This document shows positions 9,701 to 19,680 of a DNA stretch of 64,000 nt, piece by piece; positions within the stretch are counted from its first letter, which is position 1; every line of letters begins with the position of its first letter. Source of the stretch: Pleurodeles waltl. Taxonomy: Eukaryota; Chordata; Amphibia; Caudata; Salamandridae. The stretch spans positions 170,733,272-170,797,271 of the forward strand of contig NC_090450.1 in NCBI RefSeq assembly GCF_031143425.1. Direction: 5' to 3'. The position numbers and the translations under genes were made by a program. The notes under the pieces are model-generated. The model was not told where the DNA came from, made no database searches, and worked only from the letters and a program-made list of their open reading frames with translations.

Positions 9701-12700
9701 ATCCCTTCAGGTTTTGGGCCTTATTATGTTGCAGGCACCTGGGCCACCCACACAAGTGAGGTATCATTTTTATCGGGAGACTTGGGGGAACGCTGGGTGG
9801 AAGGAAATTTGTGGCTCCTATCAGATTCCAGAACTTTCTGCCACAGAAATGTGAGGAACATGTGTTTTTTTAGCCAAATTTTGAGGTTTGCAAAGGATTC
9901 TGGGTAACAGAACCTGGTCCGAGCCCCGCAAGTCACCCCTCCTTGGATTCCCCTAGGTCTCTAGTTTTCAGAAATGCACAGGGTTGGTAGGTTTCCCTAG
10001 GCGCCGGGTGAGCTACAGGCCAAAATCCACAGGTAGGCACTGTTTTCTCCCAAAATTTTGGATGTGTCCACGTTGCGCTTTGGGGTGTTTCCTGTCGCCG
10101 GCGCTAGGCCTACCCACGCAAGTGAGGTATCATTTTTATCGGGAGACTTGGGGGAACGCTGGGTGGAAGGAAATTTGTAGCTCCTCTCAGATTCCAGAAC
10201 TTTCTGCCACAGAAATGTGAGGAACATGTGTTTTTTTAGCCAAATTGTGAGGTTTGCAAAGGATTCTGGGTAACAGAACCTGGTCCGAGCCCCGCAAGTC
10301 ACCCCTCCTTGGATTCCCCTAGGTCTCTAGTTTTCAGAAATGCACAGGTTTGGTAGGTTTCCCTAGGTGGCGGCTGAGCTAGTGGCCAAAATCTACAGGT
10401 AGGCACTTCGCAAAAAACACCTCTGTTTTTTTCCAAAATTTAGGATGTGTCCACGTTGCGCTTTGGGGTGTTTCCAGTCGCCGGCGCTAGGCCTACCCAC
10501 GCAAGTGAGGTATCATTTTTATCGGGAGACTTGGGGGAACGCTGGGTGGAAGGAAATTTGTAGCTCTTCTCAGATTCCAGAACTTTCTGCCACAGAAATG
10601 TGAGGAACATGTGTTTTTTTAGCCAAATTTTGAGGTTTGCAAAGGATTCTGGGTAACAGAACCTGGTCCGAGCCCCGCAAGTCACCCCTCCTTGGATTCC
10701 CCTAGGTCTCTAGTTTTCAGAAATGCACAGGTTTGGTAGGTTTCCCTAGGTGGCGGCTGAGCTAGAGGCCAAAATCTACAGGTAGGCACTTCGCAAAAAA
10801 CACCTCTGTTTTTTTCCAAAATTTAGGATGTGTCCACGTTGCGCTTTGGGGTGTTTCCTGTCGCCGGCGCTAGGCCTACCCACGCAAGTGAGGTATCATT
10901 TTTATCGGGAGACTTGGGGGAACGCTGGGTGAAAGGAAATTTGTAGCTCCTCTCAGATTCCAGAACTTTCTGCCACAGAAATGTGAGGAACATGTGTTTT
11001 TTTAGCCAAATTTTGAGGTTTGCAAAGGATTCTGGGTAACAGAACCTGGTCCGAGCCCCGCAAATCACCCCTCCTTGGATTCCCCTAGGTCTCTAGTTTT
11101 CAGAAATTTCTCAGGTTTGGTAGGTTTCCCTAGGTGGCGGCTGAGCTAGAGGCCAAAATCTACAGGTAGGCACTTCGCAAAAAACACCTCTGTTTTTTTC
11201 CAAAATTTAGGATGTGTCCACGTTGCGCTTTGGGGTGTTTCCTGTCGCCGGCGCTAGGCCTACCCACGCAAGTGAGGTATCATTTTTATCGGGAGACTTG
11301 GGGGAACGCTGGGTGGAAGGTAATTTGTAGCTCCTCTCAGATTCCAGAACTTTCTGCCACAGAAATGTGAGGAACATGTGTTTTTTTAGCCAAATTTTGA
11401 GGTTTGCAAAGGATTCTGGGTAACAGAACCTGGTACGAGCCCCGCAAGTCACCCCTCCTTGGATTCCCCTAGGTCTCTAGTTTTCAGAAATGCACAGGTT
11501 TGGTAGGTTTCCCTAGGTGGCGGCTGAGCTAGAGGCCAAAATCTACAGGTAGGCACTTCGCAAAAAACACCTCTGTTTTTTTCCAAAATTTAGGATGTGT
11601 CCACGTTGCGCTTTGGGGTGTTTCCAGTCGCCGGCGCTAGGCCTACCCACGCAAGTGAGGTATCATTTTTATCGGGAGACTTGGGGGAACGCTGGGTGGA
11701 AGGAAATTTGTAGCTCTTCTCAGATTCCAGAACTTTCTGCCACAGAAATGTGAGGAACATGTGTTTTTTTAGCCAAATTTTGAGGTTTGCAAAGGATTCT
11801 GGGTAACAGAACCTGGTCCGAGCCCCGCAAGTCACCCCTCCTTGGATTCCCCTAGGTCTCTAGTTTTCAGAAATGCACAGGTTTGGTAGGTTTCCCTAGG
11901 TGGCGGCTGAGCTAGAGGCCAAAATCTACAGGTAGGCACTTCGCAAAAAACACCTCTGTTTTTTTCCAAAATTTAGGATGTGTCCACGTTGCGCTTTGGG
12001 GTGTTTCCTGTCGCCGGCGCTAGGCCTACCCACGCAAGTGAGGTATCATTTTTATCGGGAGACTTGGGGGAACGCTGGGTGAAAGGAAATTTGTAGCTCC
12101 TCTCAGATTCCAGAACTTTCTGCCACAGAAATGTGAGGAACATGTGTTTTTTTAGCCAAATTTTGAGGTTTGCAAAGGATTCTGGGTAACAGAACCTGGT
12201 CCGAGCCCCGCAAATCACCCCTCCTTGGATTCCCCTAGGTCTCTAGTTTTCAGAAATTTCTCAGGTTTGGTAGGTTTCCCTAGGTGGCGGCTGAGCTAGA
12301 GGCCAAAATCTACAGGTAGGCACTTCGCAAAAAACACCTCTGTTTTTTTCCAAAATTTAGGATGTGTCCACGTTGCGCTTTGGGGTGTTTCCTGTCGCCG
12401 GCGCTAGGCCTACCCACGCAAGTGAGGTATCATTTTTATCGGGAGACTTGGGGGAACGCTGGGTGGAAGGTAATTTGTAGCTCCTCTCAGATTCCAGAAC
12501 TTTCTGCCACAGAAATGTGAGGAACATGTGTTTTTTTAGCCAAATTTTGAGGTTTGCAAAGGATTCTGGGTAACAGAACCTGGTACGAGCCCCGCAAGTC
12601 ACCCCTCCTTGGATTCCCCTAGGTCTCTAGTTTTCAGAAATGCACAGGTTTGGTAGGTTTCCCTAGGTGGCGGCTGAGCTAGAGGCCAAAATCTACAGGT

Positions 12701-14340
12701 AGGCACTTCGCAAAAAACACCTCTGTTTTTTTCCAAAATTTAGGATGTGTCCACGTTGCGCTTTGGGGTGTTTCCTGTCGCCGGCGCTAGGCCTACCCAC
12801 GCAAGTGAGGTATCATTTTTATCGGGAGACTTGGGGGAACGCTGGGTGGAAGGAAATTTGTAGCTCCTCTCAGATTCCAGAACTCTCTGCCACAGAAATG
12901 TGAGGAACATGTGTTTTTTTAGCCAAATTTTGAGGTTTGCAAAGGATTCGGGGTAACAGAACCTGGTCCGAGCCCCGCAAGTCACCCCTCCTTGGATTCC
13001 CCTAGGTCTCTAGTTTTCAGAAATGCACAGGTTTGGTAGGTTTCCCTAGGTGCCGGCTGAGCTAGAGGCCAAAATCTACAGGTAGGCACTTCGCAAAAAA
13101 CACCTCTGTTTTTTTCCAAAATTTAGGATGTGTCCACGTTGCGCTTTGGGGTGTTTCCTGTCGCCGGCGCTAGGCCTACCCACGCAAGTGAGGTATCATT
13201 TTTATCGGGAGACTTGGGGGAACGCTGGGTGGAAGGACATTTGTAGCTCCTCTCAGATTCCAGAACTTTCTGCCACAGAAATGTGAGGGACATGTGTTTT
13301 TTTAGCCAAATTTTGAGGTTTGCAAAGGATTCTGGGTAACAGAACCTGGTCCGAGCCCCGCAAGTCACTCCTCCTTGGATTCCCCTAGGTCTCTAGTTTT
13401 CAGACATGCACAGGTTTGGTAGGTTTCCCTAGGTGGCGGCTGAGCTAGAGGCCAAAATCTACAGGTAGTCACTTTGCTAAAAACAGCTCTGTTTTCTGTG
13501 ATATGTCCACGTTGTGTTTTGGGGCATATCCTGTCGCGGGCGCTAGGCCTACCCACACAAGTGAGGTATCATTTTTATCGGGAGACGTGGGGGAACGCTG
13601 GGTGGAAGGAAATTTGTGGCTCCTCTCAGATTCCAGAACTTTCTGCCACAGAAATGTGAGGAACATGTGTTTTTTTAGCCAAATTTTGAGGTTTGCAAAG
13701 GATTCTGGGTAACCGAACCTGGTCCGAGCCACACAAGTCACCCCTCCTTGGATTCCCCTAGGTCTCTAGTTTTCAGAAATGCACAGGTTTGGTAGGTTTC
13801 CGTAGGTGGCGGCTGAGCTAGAGGCCAAAATCTACAGGTAGTCACTTTGCTAAAAACAGCTCTGTTTTCTGTGATGTGTCCAGGTTGTGTTTTGGGGCAT
13901 ATCCTGTCGCGGGCGCTAGGCCTACCCACACAAGTGAGGTATCATTTTTATCGGGAGACGTGGGGGAATGCTGGGTGGAAGGAAATTTGTCGCTCCTCTC
14001 AGATTCCAGAACTTTCTGCCACAGAAATGTGAGGAACATGTGTTTTTTTAGCCAAATTTTGAGGTTTGCAAAGGATTCTGGGTAACAGAACCTGGTCCGA
14101 GCCACACAAGTCACCCCTCCTTGGATTCCCCTAGGTCTCTAGTTTTCAGAAATGCACAGGTTTGGTAGGTTTCCCTAGGTGGTGGCTGAGCTAGAGGCCA
14201 AAATCTACAGGTAGTCACTTTGCTAAAAACAGCTCTGTTTTCTGTGATGTGTCCACGTTGTGTTTTGGGGCATATCCTGTCGCGGGCGCTAGGCCTACCC
14301 AAACAAGTGAGGTATCATTTTTATCGGGAGACTTGGGGAA
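9700..14340. repeat. 383-bp then 373-bp satellite-like array, about 12 units plus a partial
   Basis: Using TTTCTGCCACAGAAATGTGA as a landmark, units occur near 9836, 10200, 10587, 10971, 11354, 11737, 12120, 12504, 12888, 13270, 13643 and 14016, with a partial unit ending about 14340. Spacing is 383-384 bp in the middle and 373 bp for the last units, which also share a different segment (AAAACAGCTCTGTTTTCTGTG). Each monomer gives the same 81-codon minus-strand open frame; as it simply repeats with the array and has no known homology, I do not call it a gene. A diverged monomer fragment also occurs in copy 2 (41475-41709), showing that it belongs to the element family. Confidence 0.95.
10440..12739. 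repeat. Duplicated three-monomer block (two copies of about 1150 bp)
   Basis: The three monomers starting at 10440, 10823 and 11207 each carry private variants (TTCCAGTCGCC with CTCTTCTCAG; GGTGAAAGG with AAATCACCCC and AAATTTCTCAGG; GGTAATTTGT with TGGTACGAG). The same three variants recur in the same order at 11590, 11973 and 12357. I found no difference between the two blocks on reading. Confidence 0.88.
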
Positions 14341-15410
14341 ACATAGAATAGCAAAACAAGTGTTATTGCCCCTTGTTTTTCTCTACATTTATTCCTTCCA
14401 AATATAGGGGTGTGTGTAAAAAAGACATCTATTTGAGAAATTCCATGTAATTCACGTGCTACTATGGTCACCCCGGAATTCAGAGATGTGCAAATAACCA
14501 CTGCTCCTCAACACCTTATCTTGTGCCCTTTTTGGAAATGCAAAGGTTTTCTTGATAGCTATTTTTTACTCCTTATATTTCAGCAAATGAATTACTGTAT
14601 TCCCGGTATAGAATGAAAACGCACTGCAGGGTGCAGCTCATTTATTGGCTCTGGGTTCCTCGGGTTCTTGATGAACCTACAAACCCTATATATCCCCGCA
14701 ACCAGAGGAGTCCAGCAGACGTAACGGTATATTGCTTTCGATAATCTGACATTGCAGGGAAAAGTTACAGAGTAAAAAGTAGAGAAAAATTAATGTTTTT
14801 TTCACCTCAATTTCAATATTTTTCTTTTTCAGCTGTTATTTTCTGTAGGAAACCCTTGTAGGATCTACACAAATGACCCCTTGCTGAATTCAGAATTTGT
14901 CTACTTTTCAGAAATGTTTAGGTTTCTGGGATCCAGCATTGGTTTCATGACCATTCCGGTCACTGACTGGAAGGAGGCTGAAAGCACAAAAAATTGCACA
15001 AATGGGGTATGCCCCAGTAAAATGCCAAAATTGTGTTGAAAAATTGGGTTTTCGGATTCAAGTCTGCCTGTTCCTGAAAGCTGGGAAGCTGCTGAGTTTA
15101 GCACCGCAAACCCTTTGTTGATGCCATTTTCAGGGGAAAAACCACAAGCCTTCTTCTGCAGCCCCTTTTTCCATTTTTTTTAAAAAAAACGAAATTTTCA
15201 CTGTATTTTGGCCAATTTCTTGGCCTCCTTCAGGGGAACCCACAAAGTCTGGGTACCTTTAGAATCCCTAGGATGTTGGAAAAAAAGGACGCAAATTTGG
15301 CTTGGTTAGCTTATGTGGACAAAACGTTATGAGGGCCTAAGCGCGAACTGCCCCAAATAGGCAAAAAAAGGCCTGGCACAGGAGGGGGAAAAGGCCTGGC
15401 AGCGAAGTGG
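14341..15410. other. Right subterminal region of piggyBac copy 1
   Basis: Non-repetitive A/T-rich sequence between the satellite array and the right TTAA. No coding frame is supported. The end carries short direct repeats of GGCCTGGCA (15371 and 15394) before CAGCGAAGTGGTTAA, the right terminus. Confidence 0.6.
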
Positions 15411-15805
15411 TTAACTTATTAACTTATCTTTTAAACAAGCCCCTCACCCCAGGACCGGTTTCCCAACTGTCCCGTCCAAACTTTCCCCAATTTAACAATC
15501 TTTGTGTATGCGGGGGACTGGTCTAGAACCGTGTGCCAAGCCCTTAGGCCCCGTGCCAACGCATGTCTGTCTTGTTGTGTAGTAGAGCCCCTTAAGCTCC
15601 TAAGCCTCGTTTATTTTTGTTGCTGTTTACTTGTGGGTTGATTGTTCGATCATGGAGCCTTACCGTTGCTTCATTTCCCTTTATTGTCTTCCTGGTCTGG
15701 GCTGCCTTGTCCATGTCACTTATATCTAGTCTTCTGTTATTGCTTACCCTCTGTTCGTTTCTCATCTGTTCTCCATGTGGTTTTTTATTCAGTTATTTAG
15801 AGCCC

Positions 15806-16917
15806 TCAGATTATCTCGTCCGATGATCTTGGGGTGACCCTCGGAAGGCCTTCAGTTGTGACTTGCGAGGAGCAGGATATTTCATCTGGTCCCGAGTCTT
15901 GTTCCTGTTCTGAGAATGGTTCAGATCGTTGTGGGGATGCAGCCGCAGTCTCTCCAAGTCCCAGGGCCGCCACGGCTCTCACTGCGTCTTGTTTTTCTTT
16001 AAGTGTCTGTGACGGTGGCGGGGCTATGTCCGCAGCGTATCTTTCTTTCTTCTGTGTTGGCCGTCGTCTTTTCCTGTTGTTTTCTGTTGTGCCGTGTTTT
16101 TCTGTTGGGCTTAAGTCCTCCATCCATTCTTGCACTTGTTGTGGAGTTGTAAAAAAGAGTGTGTTGTTATCTGTGAAAATCTTTAGTTTGCTGGGAACAG
16201 CATGGCGTATTTGATGCCTTTTTCTCTCAGGCGGCGTTTGACCTCCAGGAAGGTGGCTCTTAGTCTTTGGGTGTCTCTGGTGAAGTCCGGGAAGATCATT
16301 ATTTTTTTTCCCCCTATGACAATTTCTCCTTTTCGTCCTGCTTGCGATAGAATGAGATCTCGGTCTTTAAAATGCAGGAGTTTTGCTACTATCGGGCGTG
16401 GTCTGGCACCGTGGAGAGGGGGTCTTGCTGGTACTCTGTGGGCTCTCTCAATTGCGAAATATTGCGATAGGCACTCTGGTGCTATTTCTTTGCGTATCCA
16501 TTGTTCCAAGTAGGATTCCATGTCTGGTGCATCCTATTTGGATCTCTCCGGGACGCCCACCAGTCTTAGGTTGCTTCTACGTGCCCTTTTTTCGGCATCC
16601 TCAGCTCGTGTTTCGAGTATTTGTATCCTGGATGTCAGTAAAGTCACTGTTTTAGTAAGAGTTTTGTTTTCAGGTGTAAGTTGTGCTATTGTTTTCTCGT
16701 TTACTGTCACTCTGTTGGCTGGTTTTCTGTGGTCGTCTCTGAGGAGGGTTAGGTCAGAAGATCATGTGTCAATTTTGTTCTCTAGAGCTTCTCTGGATGC
16801 CTGGATCGCTTGTAACAGGGTGTCTAATGTAGTGCTCCCTTCTTTTTCTCTGTGCGTGTCTTCTCTTTGTGGGCCTGCCTCATCTCCTGTGCTTTCTCTT
16901 TTTTTTGGCTTGCCCAT
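15806..16917 (-). pseudogene. L1 ORF1 (RNA-binding chaperone), frameshifted
   Basis: ORF1p of L1 is a coiled-coil RNA-binding protein that coats the transcript. I place the start at the ATG at 16917, which gives a lysine-rich MGKPKK beginning and a LLQAIQASREALENKID stretch like other L1 ORF1 proteins, before an apparent frame break near 16760. A second stretch (16521-16183) holds the conserved core: IERAHRVP, RPIVAKLLHFKDRD, then IMIFPDFTRDTQ and the GIKYAMLFPA end of the C-terminal domain. A further frameshift near 16190 moves into the frame ending at 15806, which carries a VQEWMEDL-type tail rich in charged residues. At least two breaks make it non-functional. Confidence 0.85.
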
Positions 16918-17890
16918 TGTCATGGAGTTGTTTGTGATTAGTTAGTTGTTATCCTTGTTCTCCAGTTCCGTCTCCTCTTGTTGTTTTCCCTTCTTCTCTT
17001 GCTATTTATTTTATTACCTTCCTCCTCCTCCTCTTCTCCCCCGGAGTTTGGTACCCCCTTTTTTGTTTTTTCTTGTTTGTTCTGCCCTGTGCCAGCCTTT
17101 TCTGCTTTTGCCGTCCCTTTGTATGCTGATATTTCCTGTAGCTGCTTGATGTTTGGTCTGCCCAAGGTAGCCCCCCCAAATCGTCTCCGATTTGCTGATT
17201 TTCACCCTTTTATTTCCAGCATTGTTCCTGATTTTTTTTTTCTGCCACCTCGAGGGTCCGGTTCGGGCGCTCTAATTGACTCTTTCATCCTTCGCTCGGT
17301 GCTTCGCGTCGCAGGCAGCCCGGCCCGCGTCCCCGGAGGAGGAGCACGGTCAACTGCTTCCCCAACGGTCGAGAGCGTCCCCTGGCCTCAGTATGTATTT
17401 CCTTTTTAGTTCATCTCCTCTCTCGGTTCTCAAGCGGAGGGCTCGAACTATGTTGTCTCACAGTGCCTCCCCTGTTTGCGTTTTTGTCCCGGCTCCCTCG
17501 CGCCCACGCTGCTTACTTGTTTTTTAAGTCCGGGGGGGTCGGTACCGGTTCTGAGCTCCTGCTTCGCTCCTCGTGTTTCCTTCCCAGAGGCAAGGCTTGT
17601 TTTCTCCTTCGCTCGTCGCTCGTGTTCAGGGCACGTTATTGATTCCTTGTGGGGGCCGCCATTTTGTTTCTCTGCTCTCGTTCAGCATCGGGTTCTGGGA
17701 CTCCTTCAAGGACGGCCGTGGCGCCTCACACGCTCGTTTATTTGGAGCTCAGGAGGCTCCCCTCCATTTCCCTAGTTTGTTTTGGGGGGCTGCGGGGCCC
17801 GGGGCATCAGGATTATTGTGCGCTGGTCGGTGGCTGCCGGGAGCTCCGCTTTACGCATGCTGCTCCATCGGCCTCTAGCCATGCCCCCTG
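16918..17890 (-). other. L1 5' UTR and promoter region
   Basis: GC-rich, C/T-strand-biased sequence directly upstream of the L1 ORF1 start, with no supported coding frame. Position and composition fit an L1 5' UTR, which usually holds the internal promoter. The outer boundary near 17890 is where the composition changes to A/T-rich flanking DNA. Confidence 0.55.
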
Positions 17891-18414
17891 TTCCAGTAGG
17901 TTAGAATGGAATGCAGGGGCACATAGGGTCTCTACTGGGAGATGCCACAAAGGTCTTAGTGAGTGCTCTCCCCCCACCAGAGTAAAGTTCTGTTTACATA
18001 CGAATTTTGATATAATTCTGTTCAGCCACTTTTTTCTGTGTCATGGGACAAAGATTCCTATGAGAGTTAATTGGAAAATGGCACTTTTCGGCTCCTGCTT
18101 GACAGATTTGCATGCATCTTGCCATAAAGAACCCAAAGTCGACATCTTTTTTTGACAATGTTAATTAGAAACCAAACATGCCTTTTCAAGGGCAAGAGTG
18201 ACTTAAACTACAGAGGCACTATCAACAACTCCATAGTATATCTATCTTTATGCATGTGTGTGATTATATATAGGTTCCTTAATTTTCCTTCTCATTTGTT
18301 CCATTTGAAAACAATTGGCATTTGTTTTCTTTTTAATTTAATAGTTCTAGTGAGTTTTCTACAAGAGCAAATCGCATGTATGACTTTTAATGAAAAAGGC
18401 TGATGATGGTACAG
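17891..18414. other. Unassigned A/T-rich flank
   Basis: No gene or recognisable repeat seen between the L1 5' end and the decayed LINE that follows. Confidence 0.5.
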
Positions 18415-19680
18415 AAAACTTCAGACCTATCAATGACCTCCCATTTCTGGCAAAAATATTAGAAAATGTGTTGCCATCAAACTAGGCAAGCATGTCAACA
18501 TCAGTCTCCTGGGGCTTTTTCAGTCAGGTTTCATATTCGGACACATTATCAAACTAGCCTACTCGTGTTCATAGATAACTCCCTCCAATCAATTCCAATC
18601 CTATCTCAGTAATTGATTTCAAAAGGGGAAAATCAGCAACTCATTTGAAAAGTCACTCTTTCGCATCTCAGTGTGCCTCAAGGCTTTATATGGGTCCTCA
18701 ATTATGCTGAACCGTTAGGTAACCTTTTACAAGAAGATGGCGTCTCCTCTCACCAGTGCCTGGATGACAGCACAATAAGTCCTTTTTGTTCCGTCTACGT
18801 AGCAAGTCTTCTTTGTCAGTCAAAAGAAGTGAATAAACACACAGCCCACGAGTTGCCTGTGAAGGCCTGCTGCACAGCAATCTTTGATTAGATAGGGTTT
18901 GATGTTGTGCCTTTCCTGTCCAAAATCACTAGTGTAAAGCACCTCCCTGACCTCTGGCTTTCTAAGCCTGGTTTTTATATCACTTAATCAGAGGCAAAAC
19001 CCTTAAAGTAAATAGTAAGCACTAAATAGCAAACTGCCTTTCTGCTACTGCCCAATTGTTATGAGGTATTCTTTTTTGAAAGACAACAAGGACTGAGAGA
19101 TGCAGTAACTAATCTTCTAGAATATCTGTTTGTTAGTAACTCATAACAATGGTGCCCAAGAAGAGATGTTTAACTATAATGAATGTAGTGACATAAGCTT
19201 GGTTACCATAGTTTCATGACACATTCACAGAACAGAAGAACATGCTTGTAATGTGCATTCAATTGAAATATAATTGTTGGCTTGTTTGTATAACACACAT
19301 TTCATACTTAAATGACAGGTCTTTGCACTGAAAAAATACAACATTTACAACATATGGCCATGCATGCAACAAGACTACTCCATCCACCCTACTATTTCTG
19401 TTGGTTATTGACCCAATCCAGTATGATACTCCATCAATAATAATCCAGGAATTACAAGTATGACATTTGACTCCTGAACCCTTAAAACTGAATCATACGC
19501 AGCAGATGTATAAGACTGTACTTTGAATGCTGAAAACTTAACCCGGCCCTACTTGACCTAATGGGAAAATACACAGAAGCCTCTGACTACTTCTTAAACA
19601 TGGATAAAACAGATATACCACTGTGAAACTGGCTACGCCTTCCTGATATAATAAAAGTTACCAGCCTGCATATCAAGTAT
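18415..19680 (+). pseudogene. Decayed LINE reverse transcriptase (CR1/L2/Rex1-like)
   Basis: Scattered RT motifs appear in order on the plus strand in shifting frames: NFRPINDLPFLAKILE (RT motif region 1, about 18418), FQSGF followed by GHIIKLAY (18520), VPQGF and EPLGNLL (18670-18730, the turn before the active site), then CLDDST in place of the YADDT-type box (about 18760). About 800 bp later a segment resembling NFLKLNxDKTE occurs as YFLNMDKTD (19588-19620). Many stops and frameshifts. Family assignment within non-LTR elements is uncertain. Confidence 0.65.

Larger units (their letters stand above)
4376..15414 (+). mobile_element. Giant piggyBac-like transposon, copy 1 (about 11 kb)
   Basis: The element is bounded by TTAA at 4376-4379 and 15411-15414, the target site that piggyBac elements duplicate. 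The left end reads TTAACCCCTTCCCCGCCA and the reverse complement of the right end TTAACCACTTCGCTGCCA, matching at 15 of 18 positions. Inside, in order: hairpin cluster (4380-4805), ~173-bp palindromic array (4804-6015), leader exon and intron, intact transposase (6560-8353), 28-bp minisatellite, AATAAA (9048), 383/373-bp satellite array (9700-14340), and a unique right subterminal region. piggyBac elements are usually about 2-4 kb, so this copy is exceptionally long, mostly because of tandem arrays. It sits in the ORF1-ORF2 spacer of an L1. Confidence 0.85.
3039..17890 (-). mobile_element. L1-type LINE split by a piggyBac-like insertion
   Basis: Two L1 segments in the same minus orientation flank the 11-kb piggyBac-like element. 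The ORF1 and 5' UTR part is at 15415-17890 and the start of ORF2 at 3039-4375. Their order and spacing are those of one L1: once the insert and one TTAA are removed, about 520 bp separate the ORF1 end from the ORF2 start. The 3' part of ORF2 is missing beyond 3039, where a Harbinger-like terminus begins. The 5' boundary near 17890 is approximate. Both reading frames contain frameshifts, so the element is dead. Confidence 0.8.

Noticed and set aside
9997..13741. Repeated 81-90 codon minus-strand frames in the satellite
   Set aside because: One per monomer, varying only with the monomer; no homology, no independent start or promoter signal. Treated as part of the satellite.
16938..17205. Start of L1 ORF1 at an ATG near 17165 on the minus strand
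   Set aside because: The lysine/glutamate-rich translation there lacks the conserved ORF1 start; the ATG at 16917 gives the expected MGKPKK beginning.
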